Part shown: positions 1 to 6,116 of the stretch, piece by piece
Layout: the number at the start of each line of letters is the position of its first letter
How positions within the stretch are numbered: the stretch's first letter is position 1
NCBI RefSeq assembly: GCF_003325455.1
Contig: NZ_CP025198.1
Span: 310,001-374,000 of the forward strand
Direction of reading: 5' to 3'
From: Acidipropionibacterium virtanenii
GTDB taxonomy: Bacteria > Actinomycetota > Actinomycetes > Propionibacteriales > Propionibacteriaceae
DNA: 64,000 nucleotides
The notes under the pieces: generated by a model
Seen by the model: only the letters and a program-made list of their open reading frames with translations
Database searches by the model: none
What the model was told of the DNA's origin: nothing
Program-made: the position numbers and the translations under genes

Positions 1-363
1 GGCACGGTCGGTGAGAGATACCAGTTCGACGACGCGATCCACCTCGGCCGGGGTTTTGGAGTCGGGTATCCGGTGCAGCCAGCACAAGTAGGCCAGGTGC
101 TCGCGCACCGTGAACCGTGATCTGCCGAGGTTCTCCTGGGGGCAGTAGCCCAGCTGTTCGCGGATCGCCGTCCCGGTGCGTCCGTCGAGCTCGACGATTC
201 CCGACGCCGGCTGCAGGGTGGCGATGGCGCGCAGCAGTGAGGACTTCCCCGCGCCATTGGGGCCCAGCAGCGCGTGGAAGCCCTCATCCAACCGCCAGGA
301 CACCGCGTCGACGGCGGTTCGCCTTCGGTATTGCACCGTCAGCTCGTCGACAGTCAGTGTCAT
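1..363 (-). CDS. ABC transporter ATP-binding protein (C-terminal part lies outside the window)
   Basis: The minus strand reads in from the window edge and encodes about 121 residues of an ABC ATPase N-terminus. A Walker A motif GPNGAGKSS is at about residues 34-42 and a Q-loop YCPQE at about 73-77. Walker B and the signature would lie beyond the edge. The start is ATG at 363, with GGAG about 11 nt upstream. It is the third minus-strand gene after a secreted protein and a 42-aa membrane peptide, so it may drive an export or immunity transporter whose permease would be outside the window. The substrate cannot be read from this fragment. Confidence 0.85.
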   Translation of the reverse strand, partial: MTLTVDELTVQYRRRTAVDAVSWRLDEGFHALLGPNGAGKSSLLRAIATLQPASGIVELDGRTGTAIREQLGYCPQENLGRSRFTVREHLAYLCWLHRIPDSKTPAEVDRVVELVSLTDRA

Positions 364-578
364 CTGTGCATGTTCTCCTATCAACTGGCGCGGTTGAAGA
401 CGATCTGATCGGAACACTGGTGGGCGAGGTGGTCGCTGTGGAAAGGACCCATTCGTTCTACGGCGCTGCCGGTCACGGTAGTTCGGTCTTGGACGCTTCA
501 CGAAATGAGTTCGGGTGTGGTTCACATAGACCCTGATGCCGCTGGAACTCACCCATCACTTGGATGGCTACGAAAGGG

Positions 579-707
579 CTACTGATTTCTCTCATTCTTG
601 AGATACTTCAGAAGCCTGTACCCAATGACGCCAAGAATGCACAATACGAGGAGTGTGATAATACAGCTGGCAATCACGAGAATAAGAATGGCATTTTCTG
701 TAGCCAA
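579..707 (-). CDS. 42-aa single-span membrane peptide
   Basis: This short ORF starts at TTG behind a strong GGAGG (8-nt spacer) and encodes a peptide that begins MATENAILIL and ends KYLKNERNQ. Residues about 6-30 form one hydrophobic segment, followed by a short basic tail, so it should sit in the membrane with the tail in the cytoplasm. It begins only 15 bp after the stop of the AT-rich secreted protein gene, which suggests one transcript. Its N-terminus resembles that of the 58-aa membrane peptide at 3881 (MATENAI against MGTESAI). I know no family for it. The role could be immunity, a transporter accessory subunit or a sensor; this is inference. Confidence 0.6.
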   Translation of the reverse strand: MATENAILILVIASCIITLLVLCILGVIGYRLLKYLKNERNQ

Positions 708-722
708 GAGACTCACCTCCTC

Positions 723-1412
723 TTATGCACTCACGAGAGAAGCGGTGGCATGGTCTGGAGTGACTCCAACCTTGAGATAGCTACTTCCGCTGTATACACC
801 GCCATAGGTGAGCTGGCCTCCGTACTTCTCGACGGTTGAACTCATCCATACAAAGTGAGGGTTCGACACGACAGCGCCTCTGGAAGCGTACGCACCGTTC
901 CAGTGCTTTGTGATTGTTTTCGGGCCGAAGTTGAATCTGAAGCTCCAGGTGATAACTGGAGTTTTCGCTTGTGCATAACAATTCTGGTAGGTATGCGCCG
1001 CTACCTTCTTGCAGCTCGTTACGGAGGCGGATCGGGTTCCGAGGTTCCCATTAGTTTTCGCGCTTGGATCAGAAACTTCTATCACTGACATTGATCCATC
1101 TGGATAGGTAGAGATCGTTTGCGTTACGCCATTGGCTTTCACTTCTTTTGTCGCGGATGGAGAGCCGCCTTTAGCTGCGTCGGGAAGGATGCCTTTTTCA
1201 AGGTTGCTGATGATTTTTGAGATTTGTTGCTCTGAGGCGCCATATTCGGAGAGGTAACTTGATACGGACTGCCGGTCGTCTGAGGCCAGTGGATTTGGTC
1301 GAGGTGCTCCTGAATCCGCCGACGCCGACAGTGTCGAAGACGACATGGCAAGTGAAACTATCGCCGAAATGACTGCAATTCTTGAGAGCGTTTTATCCTG
1401 GAACTTCTTCAC
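723..1412 (-). CDS. Secreted protein of unknown function (229 aa)
   Basis: I place the start at GTG 1412 because AAAGGA stands 7 nt before it; an upstream in-frame ATG at 1430 has no ribosome site. The product starts MKKFQDK and has a hydrophobic signal segment ending around ASA at about residue 33. The mature part has a Ser-rich N-terminal half and a C-terminal half rich in Gly, Tyr and Ser, with two Cys (SCKK, QNCYAQ) that could form a disulfide. Codon use is clearly more AT-rich than in neighbouring genes, which suggests horizontal origin. I recognise no domain. It is followed by a 42-aa membrane peptide and an ABC ATPase, and a shared palindromic element lies about 90 bp upstream. Confidence 0.7.
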   Translation of the reverse strand: MKKFQDKTLSRIAVISAIVSLAMSSSTLSASADSGAPRPNPLASDDRQSVSSYLSEYGASEQQISKIISNLEKGILPDAAKGGSPSATKEVKANGVTQTISTYPDGSMSVIEVSDPSAKTNGNLGTRSASVTSCKKVAAHTYQNCYAQAKTPVITWSFRFNFGPKTITKHWNGAYASRGAVVSNPHFVWMSSTVEKYGGQLTYGGVYSGSSYLKVGVTPDHATASLVSA

Positions 1413-1500
1413 TGAAATGTCCTTTCGCATTGGCTAGGCACTGACAGGATGGACTCTGCTCCTGAAGTCGATGAGGCGTCAAGAGGTTCAGGCGAACTCT

Positions 1501-1523
1501 GCCCGATCGGGCAATTGTCGACA
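1501..1523. promoter_or_regulatory. Double-palindrome element, copy 1 (putative response-regulator operator)
   Basis: The palindrome GCCCGATCGGGC is followed by one base and then ATTGTCGACA, which contains the palindrome TGTCGACA. The reverse complement of the copy at 3734-3756 matches at 22 of 23 positions. Both copies have the same orientation relative to the gene they precede: the secreted-protein gene here and the 58-aa membrane-peptide gene there. A response regulator is encoded between them. Binding by that regulator is inference. Confidence 0.6.
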
Positions 1524-1561
1524 TTTCGTACCCCGGGCCGTTGGAAGCCGTCCCCGGGAGC

Positions 1562-1567
1562 TATGAT
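1562..1567 (+). promoter_or_regulatory. -10 box of a leaderless promoter
   Basis: TATGAT ends 6 nt before the response-regulator ATG at 1574, so the mRNA should begin at or next to the start codon. Confidence 0.55.
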
Positions 1568-1573
1568 TCGGCT

Positions 1574-2218
1574 ATGAGCGGAGGGGTTATCAGAGTCGGG
1601 ATCTGCGACGACAGCGATGTGGTACGTCGTCAACTGGGGGTCTATCTCTCGGGTGCCTCGGACCTGCGGGTGTGCGGGATGTACGGCTCCGGGGCTGACG
1701 CCATCGCCGGCGTTTCCCGGGATGACATCGAGGTGCTGCTGCTCGACGTCCGGATGCCCGGTATGACGGGGCCCGCCGTAGCTTCGGGGCTGGCGGCGTC
1801 AGGGAGCGGCTGCAAGATCCTGTATGTCACGTCGTATCCCGATGAGGTGCCGGTGCGCGGTGCCCTGCGGCAGACGGTGCTCGGTGCGTTGACCAAGGAT
1901 GTGAGCCCTCAGAACATGGTCGCGGCCGTCCGCCTGGTGGCGTCCGGCGTCTCGTTGCTGGCTCCTGAGTTCATCCGGCAGTCCGCTGCGGGCGGGCAGG
2001 GCCTGGTGGACTGGCTCGCCGACCCGCGGGAACGTGAGGTGCTCAGGCTCGTCCAGACAGGTTCGACGAATGCGCAGATCGCCGAGGAGCTGAACATGTC
2101 GGCGTCGTGGGTGAAGCAGACGGTCTCGGCGCTGTGCCGGCGGGCCGGCGTGAGAGGCCGGGCGGGGCTGGCGGCGTACTCAGGAGATGCCGTCGTCGGT
2201 CATGGTGATCGGGATTGA
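1574..2218 (+). CDS. NarL/FixJ-family response regulator
   Basis: This is a 214-aa two-domain regulator. The receiver domain (about 5-120) has the acidic pair CDDSD near the N-terminus and the phospho-acceptor Asp58 in LLLDVRMPGM. A LuxR-type helix-turn-helix (about 145-205) contains the typical segment PREREVLRLVQTGSTNAQIA. The ATG at 1574 is chosen because TATGAT lies 6 nt upstream, indicating a leaderless mRNA. Its 3' end overlaps the convergent histidine kinase gene by 39 bp, an unusual arrangement for a partner pair. Likely targets are the flanking units that carry the shared palindromic element; this is inference. Confidence 0.88.
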   Translation: MSGGVIRVGICDDSDVVRRQLGVYLSGASDLRVCGMYGSGADAIAGVSRDDIEVLLLDVRMPGMTGPAVASGLAASGSGCKILYVTSYPDEVPVRGALRQTVLGALTKDVSPQNMVAAVRLVASGVSLLAPEFIRQSAAGGQGLVDWLADPREREVLRLVQTGSTNAQIAEELNMSASWVKQTVSALCRRAGVRGRAGLAAYSGDAVVGHGDRD

Positions 2219-3280
2219 CACCGTCGCCGACCAGTAGCCGTCCGACAGACGGGTCTCGAGGGTGCCGTTGATCCCCTCGGCCCGTTCTCGCATGCCGATG
2301 ATGCCAAGATCGTCTCCGTCGTAAACGGACTCCGTGGCATTCCTGAACGAGACGGCGAGCCTGGTCCTCGACGCTTTCACACTGACTTCGCACGGTTCGG
2401 ACGGATTTCCGTGCCGGATGATGTTGTTGATCGCCTCATGGCTGATACGGCCCATTGCATTCGATATCACCGGGGAGATGGTCTCGACGTCACAATCGGT
2501 GTAGATGTCCAGATTGAAGCCGGCGTTCGAGAGGGCGTCATGGCCCCGCTGGAGTTCCTGGGAGAAGGAGACCGCGGGTGAGGTGCGACCCACGCGCAGC
2601 AGTTTGACGAAATTCGTGACATAGACCGAGCTGCGCCGGCTCCGGGCTGCGATATCGGTCAGTGCCGAGTCGCGATCGATCCCGGGGTCGATGCGTGCAT
2701 TCTCGGCCGCCATGGTGATGAGGGCCAACTCATGGGTGACGTTGTCGTGCAACTCGGCGGCGATCTCCCGGCGCTGATTCTCGGCACGGGCGACGAGACG
2801 TCGACGTTCGGAGACCTCGGTGTTGCGCAGAGCCAGGCCGATCACCCATGGAAGGGCGTAGAAGCCGAGCCACAGCACGGTGGCCTGCGCATCCTCCGCC
2901 AGCGTCGTTGTGTTGTTGAAGGACATCCACAGGGACACGACATATCCCCACAGTGATGTCGCCGCCGCGGTCCAGAACTCCTCATGCCAGGCGCACGACA
3001 GGATGACGATCATCGGGGCATAGAGGGTCATGCCAACTAGGTCGTCGGGCAGCAGCGCCAGACCGCCGAAGCCGACGCAGGCGATCACGGCCCCGATGCG
3101 GGGATGCCAGGCCGTGAGTGCCGCGCCGACGCAGGCTGCCAGTTCCACCAACAGGGCGACCACGGCCTCGTTGCCCGGCCGGAAGGGCACGACGTCCATG
3201 GCGAGCAGCAGAAGTGCCAAACCCACCTCCACGGCTCCGCCACCCAGGAGGCGACGTAGGGGGCTGGTCCGGGTGCTCAT
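2180..3280 (-). CDS. NarL-type sensor histidine kinase
   Basis: The 366-aa protein has an N-terminal membrane part with about five hydrophobic helices (residues about 15-150), a HisKA_3 dimerisation region with phospho-acceptor His178 in AAELHDNVTHEL, and a C-terminal ATPase domain. That domain has an N-box-like SHEAINNIIRHG and a glycine motif GIIGMRERAEG. The large membrane region and very short loops suggest it senses a membrane or intramembrane signal. The start at 3280 is supported by a -10 box TACGAT 7 nt upstream. It converges on and overlaps the response regulator gene, so the pair is transcribed from separate promoters. Confidence 0.87.
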   Translation of the reverse strand: MSTRTSPLRRLLGGGAVEVGLALLLLAMDVVPFRPGNEAVVALLVELAACVGAALTAWHPRIGAVIACVGFGGLALLPDDLVGMTLYAPMIVILSCAWHEEFWTAAATSLWGYVVSLWMSFNNTTTLAEDAQATVLWLGFYALPWVIGLALRNTEVSERRRLVARAENQRREIAAELHDNVTHELALITMAAENARIDPGIDRDSALTDIAARSRRSSVYVTNFVKLLRVGRTSPAVSFSQELQRGHDALSNAGFNLDIYTDCDVETISPVISNAMGRISHEAINNIIRHGNPSEPCEVSVKASRTRLAVSFRNATESVYDGDDLGIIGMRERAEGINGTLETRLSDGYWSATVSIPITMTDDGIS

Positions 3281-3287
3281 GACCATG

Positions 3288-3293
3288 ATCGTA
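3288..3293 (-). promoter_or_regulatory. -10 box of a leaderless promoter
   Basis: Read on the minus strand, TACGAT lies 7 nt before the histidine kinase ATG at 3280. Confidence 0.5.
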
Positions 3294-3407
3294 AGGGTTC
3301 TGGCCGATGAGGCGGGGAACTGGGGGGTCGGGAATCCCCGGAGGGGTCCTTCCGGCGGCCGGGAGTGGGACGATGCGTTGACGATCTGGTTCGACGATGG
3401 AGCAGTC

Positions 3408-3578
3408 ATGATGATTCCCCGGTTGCGACGTCTGGCCGTCATGGCCCTGGCCGCAGTGCTGCTGGCGGTCAACACCCCCGTGGTGAGTCATCCCGAGGCC
3501 TTCTGCGACAGACATCCATGGTGGCCCGGTTGCCATCGGCACGTCGCGGCCGCCCCCGCCGGGGACCTGGTGGCCTGA
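3408..3578 (+). CDS. Small secreted Cys/His-rich peptide (about 56 aa)
   Basis: Two consecutive ATGs (3408, 3411) follow GGAG. The product begins MMIPRLRRLAVMALAAVLLA, a classic basic-plus-hydrophobic signal peptide with likely cleavage near VVSHPEA. The mature peptide of about 25-30 residues holds two Cys and several His and Trp in CDRHPWWPGCHRH, which could make a disulfide loop or bind a metal. It sits divergently from the histidine kinase gene. Being short, secreted and next to a membrane sensor, it could be a signal peptide or sensor partner. That role is speculative; the signal peptide is visible. Confidence 0.5.
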   Translation: MMIPRLRRLAVMALAAVLLAVNTPVVSHPEAFCDRHPWWPGCHRHVAAAPAGDLVA

Positions 3579-3733
3579 GGCTCAGGTTTCGCCGCAGATG
3601 AACTCCCGGGCCACCTCGCGCCCTCCAACACGTCGGACGAACGTGGAGCCTGAATGACCCGTTGATGCCAGGCGTTCGTGCGTGAGATGGTGCGCCCGGC
3701 AGCCAGATCTCTGGACCGGTCGAAGAACCCATT

Positions 3734-3756
3734 TGTCGACAATCGCCCGATCGGGC
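3734..3756. promoter_or_regulatory. Double-palindrome element, copy 2 (putative response-regulator operator)
   Basis: Here the palindrome TGTCGACA comes first and GCCCGATCGGGC second, so the element points to the 58-aa membrane-peptide gene 125 bp downstream. A further half-like site, TCCGATCGGGA, follows at about 3765-3775. Only one base differs from copy 1 at 1501-1523. Confidence 0.6.
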
Positions 3757-3794
3757 ATTCTTCTGTCCGATCGGGAAGAGTTCGATCCATTCCC

Positions 3795-3823
3795 TCGACG
3801 GAGCAACGTCGGCGTCGTAGTGT
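3795..3823 (+). promoter_or_regulatory. Candidate promoter for the 58-aa membrane peptide
   Basis: A -35-like TCGACG (3795-3800), a 17-nt spacer and a -10-like TAGTGT (3818-3823) lie downstream of the double palindrome. This layout suits activation by a bound regulator. Confidence 0.35.
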
Positions 3824-3880
3824 CCCTGAGTGTGGTGAAGTCGGCCGATATGGTCGACAGGAATGTGAATGGAGAGACCC

Positions 3881-4057
3881 ATGGGAACTGAAAGTGCGAT
3901 TGCCGCCCTCTCGATCGGCGGACTGGTGGTGGGCATTGTCGTCGCCTGTGTGGTCCTCATCAGTCTGATCGTCACCGCGTACAACACGTCGAAGATCCGC
4001 CGGGAACTCCAGGAGATCCGGCAGCTGTACACCCGCGAGGACCGTCCCCTGTCCTGA
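3881..4057 (+). CDS. 58-aa single-span membrane peptide
   Basis: The product starts MGTESAIAAL, has one long hydrophobic span (about residues 6-34) and a charged helical tail, KIRRELQEIRQLYTREDR. The ATG at 3881 is preceded by GGAGAG with a short 4-nt spacer; an in-frame ATG at 3869 is an alternative. The N-terminus and overall plan resemble the 42-aa peptide encoded at 579-707, and both units carry the same upstream palindromic element. No family is recognised. It may be a membrane accessory or immunity component of the same system. Confidence 0.55.
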   Translation: MGTESAIAALSIGGLVVGIVVACVVLISLIVTAYNTSKIRRELQEIRQLYTREDRPLS

Positions 4058-4186
4058 GGCGGAACTGGTGTCCGGTCACGGTCGCCATGGCCAGATGGGC
4101 CGGCGTCGTCCCGGAGTCTCGGTTTGCGGGTCCGCCATATCCTGCACGAGAAGTGATGCAGTAGTGGCACGATGTCTGTACCACGT

Positions 4187-4205
4187 CTACCAGTTGTGGT
4201 AGGCT
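4187..4205. promoter_or_regulatory. Palindromic operator overlapping the relB promoter
   Basis: CTACCA and TGGTAG flank a GTTG loop (4187-4202), and the right half overlaps a -10-like TAGGCT (4200-4205). Related half-sites (TACCAC, AGTGGCA) occur just upstream. Ribbon-helix-helix antitoxins usually repress their own promoter through such sites. Confidence 0.45.
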
Positions 4206-4243
4206 GAGCATGCTTGGTCAGTTCTTCGTCGCTGGAGGCCGTC

Positions 4244-4504
4244 ATGCCTGCAACCACCCTCAACATTCGTATCGATCCTGAGCTCAAGGAACAGGTGGAT
4301 CAGGTCGCCAGGAGCCTGGGGCTCTCGTCCTCGGCGGCGTTCAACATCTTCGCACGGCAGTTCGTCGCCTACCGTGGGTTCCCCTTCCCGGTCGTCGCCC
4401 CGGTACCGACGGAGGCGGACTTCAGCCGTCAGATGGACGCGGTTTTCGACCGTATGAGGGCCGGACATAGCCAAGAGCACAATCCCATCGAAGAGCCGCG
4501 TTGA
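4244..4504 (+). CDS. relB: RelB/DinJ-family antitoxin
   Basis: This is an 86-aa protein whose N-terminus TTLNIRIDPELKEQ is a typical ribbon-helix-helix DNA-binding strand. It continues with helices through SSSAAFNIFARQFV and a toxin-binding C-terminal region. The ATG at 4244 follows GGAGG with a 5-nt spacer. A palindromic operator lies upstream. Immediately downstream is only a short remnant of a YoeB-type toxin, so the antitoxin is orphaned and may act as an autorepressor or protect against another toxin. Confidence 0.85.
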   Translation: MPATTLNIRIDPELKEQVDQVARSLGLSSSAAFNIFARQFVAYRGFPFPVVAPVPTEADFSRQMDAVFDRMRAGHSQEHNPIEEPR

Positions 4505-4596
4505 GAAAGTTGCGGATCGACCAGGCGAACCGGCTCGTGTACAAAGTCGAGGACAGGGTCCTCTACATCGTCTCCTGTCGCGGGCACTACCGGTAA
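4501..4596 (+). pseudogene. Remnant of a YoeB/Txe-type mRNA interferase
   Basis: A 31-codon ORF starting at TTG and overlapping the antitoxin stop encodes NRLVYKVEDRVLYIVSCRGH followed by YR. This matches the C-terminal segment of YoeB-family toxins, where the final His-Tyr pair belongs to the active site. The N-terminal two thirds of a normal toxin (about 85 aa) are missing, so no active RNase fold is expected. This looks like inactivation of the toxin with retention of the antitoxin. Confidence 0.65.
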
Positions 4597-4613
4597 GGTG
4601 CGCGAGCCCGGGC

Positions 4614-6008
4614 TCAGTACTTCTTGCCCGGGTTGAGGATGCCGTTCGGGTCGAAAAGCGCCTTGATCCGGCGCTGCAGGTCCAGGGCCGCTGGAGCCAT
4701 CTCGGTGTCCAGGGCGGGCAGCTTCTCCAGCCCCACGCCGTGCTCGCCCGACATCGTCCCGCCCAGCTCCTGGGCCAGCCGGCTCAGCGTCATGACCGCC
4801 TCATCGGCCCTCGCCCGGGCCCCCTCGGCCGGCGTGTACGCCACGATCGGGTGCAGATTGCCGTCGCCCACATGCCCGCCCAGGGCGATCGTGACGTCGT
4901 AGGCGTTCTCCACCTCGGCGACTCCTGCACTGAAGGCAGCCAGTGCACTGCGGGGCACCGCGATATCGCCCTCCACCGACCCGCCGAGCAGTCCACGGGC
5001 GCTCGGCTGGAGCTGGCGCCTGGCCTCCAGAATGGCCTCCAGCTCCTCGGCGCTGGTGGCCCGCTGCACCGTCGTCGCCCCGGCGTCGGTGAAGATCTCC
5101 TCGAAACTCGTCAGGTCCTCCTCGGCTCCATCGCGGGCATCGGTGACCGCGAGCGCCCACGCGTTCGCCTCGGCGGGGACTGGGGCATCGGGAATGTGCT
5201 TGCGGATGGCCTCCAGGCACCGGCCGTCCATGAACTCCAGCCGGGCCGGGGTGCGTGATCCCGATGCGATCCGGTTGGTGGCGGCGAGTCCCTGCGCGAC
5301 GGAGGGGAAAAGCCCCAGCACGCCGCGCTCGGGTCCCGGCGCCGGCAGTAGCTTGACGGTGATCTCGGTGATGACCGCCAGAGTCCCCTCCGAGCCCACG
5401 ATGAGCCCGGTGAGATCCAGCCCGCCGACGGTCTTGATGGTGTTGGGGCGGGTGCGCAGGATCGTGCCGTCGGCCAGCACCACCTCCAAGGACCGCACCG
5501 ACTCGCGGGTCACGCCGTACTTGATGCAGCGCATCCCGCCGGCATTGGTGGCCACATTGCCGCCCAGTGTGGAGATCTGCGCCGACGCCGGATCGGGGGC
5601 GTAGAACAGGCCCCGGCTCGCGGCGGCCGCAGCAAGGTCGGAGACGATGACACCGGGCTGGGCCACCGCGATCATGTCGTCGGCGTCGATGCCGACGATC
5701 CGGTCCATCGCGGTGAGGTCCAGCAGGATCGCCCCGTCGACGGCTGACGCCGCCCCCGCCACGCCGGTGCGGGTGCCCTGCGGGACGACCGGGATCCGAT
5801 GGGCGTTGGCGTATGCCAGCAGCTGCGACACCTGTTCCGTCGACGCCGGCCGGGCCACCACCAGGGGGTTCGGGTCGCCGGGCATCGCCGAACGGTCGGT
5901 GCGGTGTGCGGCGAGGGCGGTGGGGGAGTCGTCGAGCACGACGCCGGGAAGGGCGGCACGCAGTGCGGCGACCGAAGCGGGCGCGGGATCCGTGGCAAGT
6001 GCGGTCAT
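4614..6008 (-). CDS. FAD-linked 2-hydroxyacid oxidase (GlcD/D-lactate dehydrogenase type)
   Basis: A 464-aa flavoprotein that should oxidise a D-2-hydroxyacid such as D-lactate or glycolate to the 2-oxoacid. The FAD-binding PCMH domain shows PQGTRTGVAGAAS (about 62-75) and TLGGNVATNAGGMRCIKYG (about 130-150). The C-terminal substrate domain has GGHVGDGNLHP and SGEHGVGLEK, which carry the conserved metal and active-site histidines. The ATG at 6008 follows AGGAG. No GlcE/GlcF partner is adjacent, which favours a single-subunit D-lactate dehydrogenase. The next gene upstream is an aminotransferase. Confidence 0.85.
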   Translation of the reverse strand: MTALATDPAPASVAALRAALPGVVLDDSPTALAAHRTDRSAMPGDPNPLVVARPASTEQVSQLLAYANAHRIPVVPQGTRTGVAGAASAVDGAILLDLTAMDRIVGIDADDMIAVAQPGVIVSDLAAAAASRGLFYAPDPASAQISTLGGNVATNAGGMRCIKYGVTRESVRSLEVVLADGTILRTRPNTIKTVGGLDLTGLIVGSEGTLAVITEITVKLLPAPGPERGVLGLFPSVAQGLAATNRIASGSRTPARLEFMDGRCLEAIRKHIPDAPVPAEANAWALAVTDARDGAEEDLTSFEEIFTDAGATTVQRATSAEELEAILEARRQLQPSARGLLGGSVEGDIAVPRSALAAFSAGVAEVENAYDVTIALGGHVGDGNLHPIVAYTPAEGARARADEAVMTLSRLAQELGGTMSGEHGVGLEKLPALDTEMAPAALDLQRRIKALFDPNGILNPGKKY

Positions 6009-6067
6009 GGGAATCTCCTGTGGTGAGGTGGGTGCCAGGTGATGTCCGGCCTCCCTCCGGAAAGTTG

Positions 6068-6116
6068 GCGTTCGTCCCGGAATTCCAGGACCAACGTCAA
6101 CTTCCTGGACGAACGC
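6068..6116. repeat. Hairpin across the 3' end of the aminotransferase gene
   Basis: GCGTTCGTCCCGGAA (6068-6082) pairs with TTCCTGGACGAACGC (6102-6116) with one mismatch and a 19-nt loop. It contains the stop codon of the upstream aminotransferase gene and may act as a transcription or processing signal before the oxidase gene. Confidence 0.5.

Noticed and set aside
364-578. 27-codon minus-strand ORF (MGEFQRHQGL...) between the ABC ATPase and the 42-aa peptide
   Set aside because: No ribosome site, no recognisable feature and poor codon bias.
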